A stretch of 64,000 nt of DNA from an uncultured Ruminococcus sp. (GTDB lineage: Bacteria > Bacillota > Clostridia > Lachnospirales > Lachnospiraceae), in contig CAMMBV010000002.1 of assembly GCA_946494335.1 (NCBI GenBank), positions 62,001 through 126,000 of the forward strand, given 5' to 3'. Below are positions 29,553 through 38,113 of this stretch, piece after piece. The position numbers and the translations under genes are program-made. Below the pieces are notes generated by a model. It ran no database searches and had not been told where the DNA came from. It was given only the letters and a program-made list of their open reading frames with translations. The number at the start of each line of letters is the position of its first letter. Positions within the stretch are counted from its first letter, which is position 1.

Positions 29553-30471
29553 AATACTCCATCGACTTTTTCACCAGTTCTTCATCTAGCAATCCGATAT
29601 TTTTCTTTACAATTTCATCTGTTTGATACCCCATATAATCACGGATTACCTGAATCGAGGCACCGCTTCTATAAAATGCTTTACACACTTCTTTTTGGTA
29701 GCCATTACCTTTAAACACATACACATCCGTCAAGATACCAGACTTTCTGCATTGTTTCATAATCGCATTTTGAAATCCTTCAGCAGTAAACCTTTTGCCG
29801 TTATTCAGGAAAAGCACGTTTTCCACAGGTATGTGATTTCTATCCGAATATCTCAGAATAAGCCAATGCAAAATATCCGAAATTGGTATACTTCTAGTGG
29901 TATCCGGTACCTTCATCCAACTATTCTCATCTTTATAGTAAAAATCCGCATTTCTCAAAAGAAACAGTTGACCTTTTTTATACCTGTAGTAAGCAGGATG
30001 AGCTTTGATATAGGTATGCTGAATGCGGATGGTTCGTCTTTCCGTAAACCAGACGTTAGCTTCCCAGTTTATATTCTTAGATCCCAGAAACAACAATTTG
30101 CGGCAAAATAGGATGAATTTTTCCGGACTCGAACAAGAATTTCCATATTCTCGCTTAAGCATAAGTGAGTATTCCTGTTCCTGAGCTTTCTCCATTTTCA
30201 TAATATGTTTCAATCCACTTTTTTCAGCATAGCAAAACAGGCACTTGAGCGGAAGCAAGTACCTGTTTCGTCTCTCCTCTCGATTTTTTATTGATTTTAC
30301 AATCTCATTCAGAAGTAATGCTGTCTGCATCTTATGCTTTTCATCAAGCTCTTTGCTAAAATCCCAGTATAGTATTCTTTGGTCTGATTCTTTATCAAAA
30401 GATCCGGCAACAGTACCGCTGAAATATTCTGGCAGATAGATTTCCTGATCAATCGGAAGTTTTTTCTTCAT
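29494..30471 (-). CDS. Tyrosine recombinase-fold protein, apparently catalytically degenerate
   Basis: C-terminal KGNGYQKEVCKAFYRSGASIQVIRDYMGYQTDEIVKKNI aligns by eye with the integrase HxLRHTFAT...GASLQVIQELLGHSS...Y region; overlaps the TnpC-like ORF. Confidence 0.55.
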   Translation of the reverse strand: MKKKLPIDQEIYLPEYFSGTVAGSFDKESDQRILYWDFSKELDEKHKMQTALLLNEIVKSIKNREERRNRYLLPLKCLFCYAEKSGLKHIMKMEKAQEQEYSLMLKREYGNSCSSPEKFILFCRKLLFLGSKNINWEANVWFTERRTIRIQHTYIKAHPAYYRYKKGQLFLLRNADFYYKDENSWMKVPDTTRSIPISDILHWLILRYSDRNHIPVENVLFLNNGKRFTAEGFQNAIMKQCRKSGILTDVYVFKGNGYQKEVCKAFYRSGASIQVIRDYMGYQTDEIVKKNIGLLDEELVKKSMEYYAKMESSLGGNLQRFLLQK

Positions 30472-30492
30472 ATCTTTTCTCTGAGTAAAATC

Positions 30493-31827
30493 CTATTTTA
30501 TAACCCATTGTCCTGATCTACGACCGCCGACACGTTCAATCACTCCGTCTTCCTGCATCATTTTCATAAGGCGTTTTACTTTTCGTTCGGAACAATCAAG
30601 CATTAGGGCAATCTTTGACTGCGTTATATAAGAATTTTTCTTTATTGCAAATAATATTTTTTCTTCCAAAGTGCCATTTAAAGTGCCATCCAAAGTGCCA
30701 TTTTGTCCTTTTGGAACTCTAGCACCCATTAGAGGTGTAAATTTCACCATAATATCTTCTAAATGAAGCGTATATTCCGGCATTGAAACACCATGTTTTT
30801 TACAGGCTTCACATATTTTTTCTATCCCGCGTCCCCACGTTTCCACATATCCCGCCCGGAAAAATCCATTAGCAATATTGGGATTATAGGGCTGTGACCG
30901 ATGGCGCTTCATCAATGTTTCCACGGTCCAGCCGACCGGGAAAATGCAGTCATTACTGATATATACTGCATCCTCATGTATCCGGATTTGTATTGGAACT
31001 AGTGCTGCATAATTGGAATGGATAATCGCATTATATACCGCCTCTCTGACAGCTGCTTTAGGAAGAGGATAAGTCTCAATCCTAGTAACATTATCGTAAG
31101 ATATCATTGCTTTCATATATTTCAGATATATCAGTTCAATAACTCTATCCGCCTGAATAAACAGAGAACCATGAATCTCATCCTGATAACGTAGATCAGA
31201 TCCCTCGCCAAAATATCCGATTTTGATATATGCACCCGTAACCCACTTTTCCGGATTTCTATGAAACAAGAGAATTGCTGCTCGTTTCAGCTTACCATGT
31301 TCAAGAAGTCCGAGGTTATCCAAAAGCTGCTCGTTACTCATATTCAAATCTTCTTCTGTCATACGACCGCTTCGCAGAGCTTCTCGCCGAAAAATGTCAA
31401 AACTCTCTTTGTCCAGATCGTCAACTGTAACGCCATCCACCGGAACTGCATCCCATTTATATCCGGTTTTAGACAATAAAAACTCTGTCAAAGCAGCTCC
31501 TCTGAGAAGCTGCTTTGTACTACCGCTGCGATAATGGTACTCACCTTTATAATTCACAGGATAACTGCTCGGATTCACACATATCTCAATGTACTCTTTA
31601 CCATCTTGGGTCAGCAGATTGACATCCACGATAATGCCAAGAATATCCCTCACTTTATTGGGAATATCTTCCAGCAGCTTTTTGCTATCCTGTACACCGA
31701 TGACGTTTCCATTGTCATCGGTTCCAATATATATCTTGCCACCTTGAGCATTTACAAAACCACAGATCCATTTCAAATACTCATCACGCCAGGATTCTTT
31801 CCATTCGGTATTTTGGTTTTCTGCCAT
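30493..31827 (-). CDS. Schlafen AlbA_2 domain / ATP-binding (HATPase_c_4-like) regulator
   Basis: 444 aa; TEWKESWRDEYLKWICGFVNAQGGKIYIGTDDNGNVIGV; REAVYNAIIHSNYA; FFRAGYVETWGRGIEKICEACKKHG. Confidence 0.88.
   Translation of the reverse strand: MAENQNTEWKESWRDEYLKWICGFVNAQGGKIYIGTDDNGNVIGVQDSKKLLEDIPNKVRDILGIIVDVNLLTQDGKEYIEICVNPSSYPVNYKGEYHYRSGSTKQLLRGAALTEFLLSKTGYKWDAVPVDGVTVDDLDKESFDIFRREALRSGRMTEEDLNMSNEQLLDNLGLLEHGKLKRAAILLFHRNPEKWVTGAYIKIGYFGEGSDLRYQDEIHGSLFIQADRVIELIYLKYMKAMISYDNVTRIETYPLPKAAVREAVYNAIIHSNYAALVPIQIRIHEDAVYISNDCIFPVGWTVETLMKRHRSQPYNPNIANGFFRAGYVETWGRGIEKICEACKKHGVSMPEYTLHLEDIMVKFTPLMGARVPKGQNGTLDGTLNGTLEEKILFAIKKNSYITQSKIALMLDCSERKVKRLMKMMQEDGVIERVGGRRSGQWVIK
30668..30703. 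repeat. Three tandem copies of about 12 bp (aaagtgccatyt), in-frame
   Basis: aaagtgccattt aaagtgccatcc aaagtgccattt, encoding GTLDGTLNGTLE. Confidence 0.85.
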
Positions 31828-32067
31828 ATTTCCTCCGCTTAATCATAATCATTACTTTTCTCATTCTATATATAGCTACTCTTTATTTCAGAATCTATAA
31901 TACTTTAAAAATATCTTCCGAGATTCTTTATTTTTTATTCTGAATTTTAATCAGATTGTCTTTTCAAGGTCTCCTCAAGTTCTAATTTCAGTACTTTTGT
32001 CATTAAGAATATCATGTCATCTTTTTCAACAGGATCAAGAGATTTTCGTGAACATATTGTAACCCTT

Positions 32068-32358
32068 TTATCCTGTTCCGGCTTTCCCTTTTACGCATTC
32101 TATTTCAATTGCATTTTTAACTCTATTTTTAAATTCATTTACATCCTTAATCCATACAGCAGTATCACTAAATTGTAATAAGTCTTCATTAAATTCTGAT
32201 ATTTTTTGTTCTTCATCGTCATGATATAAACTATACATACAATATAAGTTACATGCTGAAAAATGATCGCTAATCATCGTTACATTATCTGTAGTAATAT
32301 TATCAATAATTTCATCTGCATATTCCTTTTTGGTAATTTTAATCAAATCATAGTTCAT
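32068..32358 (-). CDS. Hypothetical protein, AT-rich islet
   Basis: 96 aa ORF MNYDLIKITKKEYADEIIDNITTDNVTMISDHFSACNLYCMYSLYHDDEEQK... Confidence 0.4.
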   Translation of the reverse strand: MNYDLIKITKKEYADEIIDNITTDNVTMISDHFSACNLYCMYSLYHDDEEQKISEFNEDLLQFSDTAVWIKDVNEFKNRVKNAIEIECVKGKAGTG

Positions 32359-32613
32359 GAAAATCCCCCAACGTTTCTTGAATAATATATTTATATATTG
32401 CTCTAATATGATCCCATGTACAATCGTACATATGTAATAAATTATAACTTAAATTTCATCATATTTCTCTATTAAAAATATCTGGTCATGAGTTTCTATA
32501 CACCTATACCAGATATTCCTACATCCCTTTACTATATACACATATTTTCCTATCAACTGTGTCTTCTCTACCTATATTCCCATCTTTTCTCACTGTATGC
32601 ACTCTATACACAC

Positions 32614-33060
32614 CTAAATACCATACTTCATTTTAGGGAAACCAATCAGCACCACATCATATTGATCCATGTTCTCCACAGATCCGGAAATCGCAGGCCG
32701 GGCATCCGGATCATCCATTTCAACCGATGACCGGCTGTTACTATCGCTGTAATTCAGATCATCAGAAGTGTACGGGATTTCCGGAACAATCTCATAAAGA
32801 TCAGCCCCCAGCCCTTCCGGCAGTTTTTACGCTACTCCTTCGGTGTTGCCTGTGGCAGAAAAATAAGCTACAAGGATTCTGCTGCCCTCTGTCTCCGGTG
32901 TTTCTTCAGGGGAATCCGTCTCCGGCACGGTACTTTCCTCTGCTGTTTTCTGCGTGGAATCCGTATTGCTGCTGCTTTCCGTTTCCGTATTTCCACCTGA
33001 ACAGGCAGCAAGAGAAAAGAGCATTAGCACCGCCAGCAGGAGCGTAAGTATCTTTTTCAT
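32614..33060 (-). pseudogene. Flavodoxin-domain lipoprotein interrupted by TAA and 3'-truncated
   Basis: MKKILTLLLAVLMLFSLAACSGG...ILVAYFSATGNTEGVA*KLPEGLGADLYEIVPEIPYTSDDLNYSDSNSRSSVEMDDPDARPAISGSVENMDQYDVVLIGFPKMKYGI*; same frame on both sides of the stop at 32827-32829. Confidence 0.85.
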
Positions 33061-33812
33061 TTCAAACCTCTATATTGCATATCATCCACCGGCTCCAGCC
33101 ACTCGTTGGAGCCATTCTCGCCAGGCACTTCGATAGCCAGATGGCTGAACCAGCTATCCGGGGCTGCTCCGTGCCAGTGCTTTACTCCAACCGGAATGTT
33201 GATGCAGTCGCCCGGGTTCATCTCCACAGCATCTTTGCCCCACTCCTGGTAATAGCCTCTGCCGCCGACACAGATAAGAATCTGTCCGCCGCCCTTGTCT
33301 GCGTGATGGATATGCCAGTTGTTGCGGCATCCCGGCTCAAAGGTCACATTGAAAATACCCACCTGCTCTCCTGATACCGATGCGATATAGCTCTGACCGG
33401 TAAAATACTGAGCGAAACCATCATTAGGCACGCCAATCGGAAACAGAATAGTATTCTGGTATTTATCCTTCTCCGTCAGTTCCGGCTCGGATTCGTTCCA
33501 TACTTCCTTAGCCAGACGGAACACCGCCCATGCCTTCGGCCATCCCGTATAGAAACCCACATGGGTAACGATAGCGGCAATCTCCCTCTGAGTAACGCCG
33601 TGAGCCTTGGCGTTCTCCAAGTGGTAGGTCAAAGAAGTATCGGTAATCCCAGAGGACATCAACGCCACTACTGTAAGGATGCACCGGGTCTTGAGGTCAA
33701 TATCCTGATTGTTCCAATTCTCCCCAAAGAGAATATCGTCATTATAATGAGCGAAATCCGGCGCAAAATCGCCGAGCTGATTTCTTCCTGCAGTTTGCGT
33801 AATTTTTTCCAT
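33057..33812 (-). CDS. Carboxymuconolactone decarboxylase-like domain fused to cupin
   Basis: 251 aa; CILTVVALMSSGITDTSLTYHLENAKAHGVTQREIAAIVTHVGFYTGWPKAW + cupin NNWHIHHADKGGGQILICVGGRGYYQEWGKDAVEMNPGDCINIPVGVKHWHGA. Confidence 0.92.
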   Translation of the reverse strand: MEKITQTAGRNQLGDFAPDFAHYNDDILFGENWNNQDIDLKTRCILTVVALMSSGITDTSLTYHLENAKAHGVTQREIAAIVTHVGFYTGWPKAWAVFRLAKEVWNESEPELTEKDKYQNTILFPIGVPNDGFAQYFTGQSYIASVSGEQVGIFNVTFEPGCRNNWHIHHADKGGGQILICVGGRGYYQEWGKDAVEMNPGDCINIPVGVKHWHGAAPDSWFSHLAIEVPGENGSNEWLEPVDDMQYRGLK

Positions 33813-33833
33813 TTTGTTGTTCCTCCTTCATTA

Positions 33834-34871
33834 TTAAACTACATTTCCTGCCTTTTGCTTACCGTTCTGTGCCATCACCCCCACAAGGGCATGAGGAACA
33901 TATAATTCCTCCAGATAATCAATTTCCTCCTGACTTAATTCCAGATCCACAGCCCGGACAGCGCCATCCACATGGGAAAACTTTGTGGCTCCCACAACAG
34001 GAGCAGTCACTTTTGTCAGCAGCCATGCCAGAGAAATTTCTGTCATGGAAACACCCTTTTTGTCAGCCAGCTCCGCAGCACGGGCGATGATTCTGCCGTC
34101 TGCCTTAGCTGTGGCGTCATACTTGAACCGGGCATAGGAATCCTCAGAAAGCCGCTTGGAGGTTTCTCCAGGACGTTTGGAGAGCCGTCCTCCGGCAAGG
34201 GCGCTGTAGGGAGTCATAGCGATATTCTGGTCTTTGCAGAAGGGAGCCATCTCCCGCTCCTCCTCCCGTGCAATCAGGTTGTAATGCCCCTGAATGGAAA
34301 CAAACTCTGTCAGACCATGTTCTCTGGCATAAAAGTTCGCTTTGGCAAGCTGCCAGGCAAAGCAGTTGGAAATGCCGATATACCGGGCCTTGCCCGCCTT
34401 TACGATGCTGTGCAGTCCTTCCATGATTTCTTCCATCGGCGTATGATAATCCCACATGTGATAGATATAGAGGTCTACATAGTCCATGCCGAGATTTTTA
34501 AGGCTCTGGTTCAGATAGTTTTCAATATGCTGCTGACCGCTGACGCCGGCATCCATTTCCTCCTGTGTCCGCGGTGTAAACTTTGTGGCAATCACATAGT
34601 CGTCCCGCTTCGCAAAATCCCGCAGAGCCCGGCCCACATACTGCTCGCTGGTTCCGTTCTGATAGACAATGGCTGTATCGTAGAAATTGATACCCAGTTC
34701 CAAACCATGCCGGATAATCTCCCTGGTCTGCGCCTCATCCACTGTCCAACTGTGCTGCCCCGTCGCTGCGTTGCCAAATCCCATGCAGCCCATGCAGATA
34801 CGGGAAACATTTAAATCGGACTTCCCTAATTTTGTGTACTTCATGCTTTTTCTCCTAAAGCGATTTTCCAA
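33834..34871 (-). CDS. Aldo/keto reductase
   Basis: 345 aa; KYTKLGKSDLNVSRICMGCMGFGNA, INFYDTAIVYQNGTSEQYVGRAL, YVDLYIYHMWDYHTPMEEIM. Confidence 0.93.
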   Translation of the reverse strand: MENRFRRKSMKYTKLGKSDLNVSRICMGCMGFGNAATGQHSWTVDEAQTREIIRHGLELGINFYDTAIVYQNGTSEQYVGRALRDFAKRDDYVIATKFTPRTQEEMDAGVSGQQHIENYLNQSLKNLGMDYVDLYIYHMWDYHTPMEEIMEGLHSIVKAGKARYIGISNCFAWQLAKANFYAREHGLTEFVSIQGHYNLIAREEEREMAPFCKDQNIAMTPYSALAGGRLSKRPGETSKRLSEDSYARFKYDATAKADGRIIARAAELADKKGVSMTEISLAWLLTKVTAPVVGATKFSHVDGAVRAVDLELSQEEIDYLEELYVPHALVGVMAQNGKQKAGNVV

Positions 34872-35388
34872 GGCTGTATGCGGCGTCCATGTGTCTGGAT
34901 CCGCGGGTCATGGATGGAGAACCGCATCCTGTTCCCAACACCATTCCACAGTTTTCAAAATTCATGTACCGGCATAACTTTTTATAATACTCCGCCGTAT
35001 ATGGCATCACGTTATCGTTGCTGTCCCAGGCCGCAGTTATGAGCGCCGCTTTCAAATGCTTTGCGGACAGCTTCATGGTATAGCTGTAAAATCGGTCAAT
35101 TACCATTTTCAGCTGTGCAGACATTCCGAAATAGTAAATCGGTGTAACGAATACCACCATATCGCTCCCCAACAAAGCGTCCCGAATGATGTGGTTATCA
35201 TCCCTGTGCACGCATTCTCCGTTCATGCCGCAGTGATCGCAGCCGATACAAGGATGCATATCCATATGGGCCGCATCGAGAATTTCCACGTTGTGGCCGG
35301 CTTCTTTGGCACCTTTGATAAATTGCTCCGCCAGCATATTAGACGAGCCTTTTTTATGCGGACTTCCTTCCAGTATGACAATCTTCAT
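34855..35388 (-). CDS. Flavodoxin family protein / NADPH-dependent FMN reductase
   Basis: 177 aa; MKIVILEGSPHKKGSSNMLAEQFIKGAKEAGHNVEILDAA, CIGCDHCG. Confidence 0.92.
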   Translation of the reverse strand: MKIVILEGSPHKKGSSNMLAEQFIKGAKEAGHNVEILDAAHMDMHPCIGCDHCGMNGECVHRDDNHIIRDALLGSDMVVFVTPIYYFGMSAQLKMVIDRFYSYTMKLSAKHLKAALITAAWDSNDNVMPYTAEYYKKLCRYMNFENCGMVLGTGCGSPSMTRGSRHMDAAYSLGKSL

Positions 35389-35423
35389 TTTCCTTTGTCT
35401 CCTTTCTCACAGTGTAAAATCCC

Positions 35424-36150
35424 TTACTCCATTTTACTTTCCCAGAACTGGATTGAACTTACGCCGGATGCATCAGCGGCAGTTTCCAGAGAAGCTACTT
35501 CTTCTGCAAAAAGAACAATCTCCGCGTATTTCCAAAGTAACCGTCCGTGTCGCCCCAGACCCAGGCGCCCATTGCAATCCGGCTGTTTTCCTCAATATCG
35601 TACATGTTCATAGACATAATTTTGAGAAGCTGACGCCGATGATCCAGACTTCCTGCAATCTTATCCGCAAAGGACTGTCGGTCAAGGCTTTCATTTTCAT
35701 CCATGATGGACTGCAATTCCGCAACCCACAGCTCATATTCTCGTTCCAGCAGGGCGAGGAAGATTTCTTCCTTTGTCTGAAAATAATTATAGATAGACAT
35801 CCTTGTAAAAGAAGTCACACTGCCCGTTTTCAAATATTCGTATGTCGGGAACTCAAACAACACCGGCTTCAAGGTCTGATAGTTGATTTTTCCCGCTTCG
35901 TTTAAATGATCTTCCTCTACATAAGTGCTGTCAATCTTACAGATAAAACTCTCAAAATTCGGTGTATTGTAAACGTCCTCCACCGTGCATTCCATAGTTA
36001 GAGGTGCGCTTGTGATAACCGGCGTACCGCCTTCGCCCATTTCATAGGCGAACAGTCCGGATTTATCTTCCTTTAATCCGCTTACGGAGCCGGCATAATC
36101 CGCCTGCGGCAGCATTTCCTCGTCTACGATGTTGATAGAAAGTTTCTGTG
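35424..36150 (-). pseudogene. Mosaic of gene fragments: flavin reductase C-terminus + TetR middle + aldo/keto reductase N- and C-terminal ends
   Basis: ORF 35495-36115: INIVDEEMLPQADYAGSVSG...FESFICKIDSTYVEE...PVLFEFPTYEYLKTGSV | TSFTRMSIYNYFQTKEEIFLALLEREYELW... | RIAMGAWVWGDTDGYFGNT; other frame to TAA at 35424: EEVASLETAADASGVSSIQFWESKME*. Confidence 0.75.
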
Positions 36151-36154
36151 TTTT

Positions 36155-38113
36155 TTAATACATCCGTTGATAAAATGCGGCGCTGCAAGGCTTACGAGTA
36201 CACGCTTTTTCTCTCAAAAACTCCACGATCTCTTTTTCAGGCAGCGGTTTTGAGAAATAATATCCCTGTATATAGTCCACGCCCCACCTGGACACCAGCT
36301 CCAGCTGGCTTTCGGTTTCGACGCCCTCGGCAACCGTCTTATATCCCATATTTTTCAGCACATCCACAATGCTTCGGTAAAAGTCAGCCATATGCTGGCT
36401 GCCAGGAATACCGTTAAGCAAAGACCGATCCAGCTTTATCTCTGTAAACGGCAGACGCAGCACCGTGTTCAGGTTGGCATATCCGGAACCAAAATCATCG
36501 AGACACAACTCCACTCCTGCTTCCACCAGCTCATCTACAATGCGGTAAACATTTTCTGAATATTCTGTAGCGATGGTCTCCGTAATCTCCATCTGGAAAA
36601 AGCCGGCCGGAAGATGGTGGAATTCTAAGGTTTCCAACACTTTTCTGCTATAGCCCTCCTGCAGGATTTCCGCCGGAGACGTGTTAAACTTCACATTACG
36701 GATCATTGCCATCAGTTCCGGATGGTCTTTCATAAACCGGCAAACTTTCCCAAACTGCAGACTGCCAATCTGTAAAATCAGTCCGTTTTTCTCTGCTATC
36801 TGAATAAACATCTCGGGAGATACCCAGCCCAGCGTCGGATGATGCAGGCGGCTCAGAGCTTCCAGGGCAACAAAGCGTTTTTCTTTTATCGAATAGATCG
36901 GCTGATAATATACCTCGAACAAATCATTTTTGACAGCAATTGTCAGATATTGTTCAATCTCTTTCGTATACCAGAAATTCTGCAGTGTCTGCCAGTCTCC
37001 CTGAATGAAGGTGGTCCTTCCCTTTTCTGCCGACAGGGAAATCAGATAGTCCATGTATCCGATGAGTTCATCGCACTCTTTTCTCTCATTGGCATGGGGA
37101 ATTCCACATATGTTGACCGGAAAACTGATTTTCTCACCCTCTATCTCCAGCTCCTGTTGAAAATATTTTACAACCGCTTTTCTTACCCTCTCATACTCAA
37201 CCAGACTGTCCGTCACAATCATCATCCGGTTTCCGTTTAATCGGAAAACCTGATAACTGCCGCTGATTTCCTGCATTTTTTCCGCGATATGAATTAAAAC
37301 CCGGTCACCGAAGCTATTGCCAAAAATTTTGTTGATCACTTTCATCCTGTGCATTTCCACAGCCACGACATGAAATTCTTTGCTGCGCCGTATCCGACTC
37401 TGTACCCACTCGCGAAAATACTGGTTGTCAAACACGTCTGTCATGCTGTCGATACAGCGATCGGGATTCCCAATATTCAGATATAAAACCGTCATCCCAA
37501 GACCAATCCCAAGACCGGTGGTCAGACTGTCATCCACTGCATACTGATAGGCCACACAGATACCCATGATTGCCAGAAGCTCACAGATAACAAAAAACTT
37601 TTGTTTTCCTAACTGCCGGTAATGAATAATGCTGTCTGTCGCCGTAAGCAAAACATAGACTCCCGCATACAGGTACATCCCCATATACAGAGGCCCGTCT
37701 GAATAGACCCCGCTCAGATTGAATGTGAAGAAATAACCGCCCCAATAGTTCAGCACAATCAGAATAAGCATACCGCAGAGAATAGCCGTATACCATCCAA
37801 ATATTGATACGCCGCGTTTTTCTCTGTCTTCGCGCAGCGTACGGGCATAGTAATACAAAAAAAACGGTATCAGAGCCTGAAGAACGTAAAAAAAAGTAAA
37901 ACACATTTTTGCCGTCCACACAGACACATTTATAACGCCGGATATAATCCATGTACAGATGATATCAAAAACAATGTCCAACAGTCCTATCATGACAAAG
38001 GAAAAAAACATCCGGCTTTTTAAATCATCCAGTTTTTTCTGATTCAGAAAATGATAAAACACGAGAAGCAGGTAAAAAAAGGATGCATATAGATAACTCA
38101 TATTGTATTCCAT
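36155..38113 (-). CDS. Membrane-anchored degenerate GGDEF + EAL domain protein (putative c-di-GMP phosphodiesterase)
   Basis: 652 aa; multi-TM N-terminus; EAL domain VALEALSRLHHPTLGWVSPEMFIQIAE, KFNTSP, EITET, LDDFGSGYANLNTV, KTVAEGVETESQL; GGDEF site replaced by RLNGNRM. Confidence 0.9.
   Translation of the reverse strand: MEYNMSYLYASFFYLLLVFYHFLNQKKLDDLKSRMFFSFVMIGLLDIVFDIICTWIISGVINVSVWTAKMCFTFFYVLQALIPFFLYYYARTLREDREKRGVSIFGWYTAILCGMLILIVLNYWGGYFFTFNLSGVYSDGPLYMGMYLYAGVYVLLTATDSIIHYRQLGKQKFFVICELLAIMGICVAYQYAVDDSLTTGLGIGLGMTVLYLNIGNPDRCIDSMTDVFDNQYFREWVQSRIRRSKEFHVVAVEMHRMKVINKIFGNSFGDRVLIHIAEKMQEISGSYQVFRLNGNRMMIVTDSLVEYERVRKAVVKYFQQELEIEGEKISFPVNICGIPHANERKECDELIGYMDYLISLSAEKGRTTFIQGDWQTLQNFWYTKEIEQYLTIAVKNDLFEVYYQPIYSIKEKRFVALEALSRLHHPTLGWVSPEMFIQIAEKNGLILQIGSLQFGKVCRFMKDHPELMAMIRNVKFNTSPAEILQEGYSRKVLETLEFHHLPAGFFQMEITETIATEYSENVYRIVDELVEAGVELCLDDFGSGYANLNTVLRLPFTEIKLDRSLLNGIPGSQHMADFYRSIVDVLKNMGYKTVAEGVETESQLELVSRWGVDYIQGYYFSKPLPEKEIVEFLREKACTRKPCSAAFYQRMY

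Noticed and set aside
33972-34814. 280-aa plus-strand ORF
   Set aside because: Antisense to an intact aldo/keto reductase.
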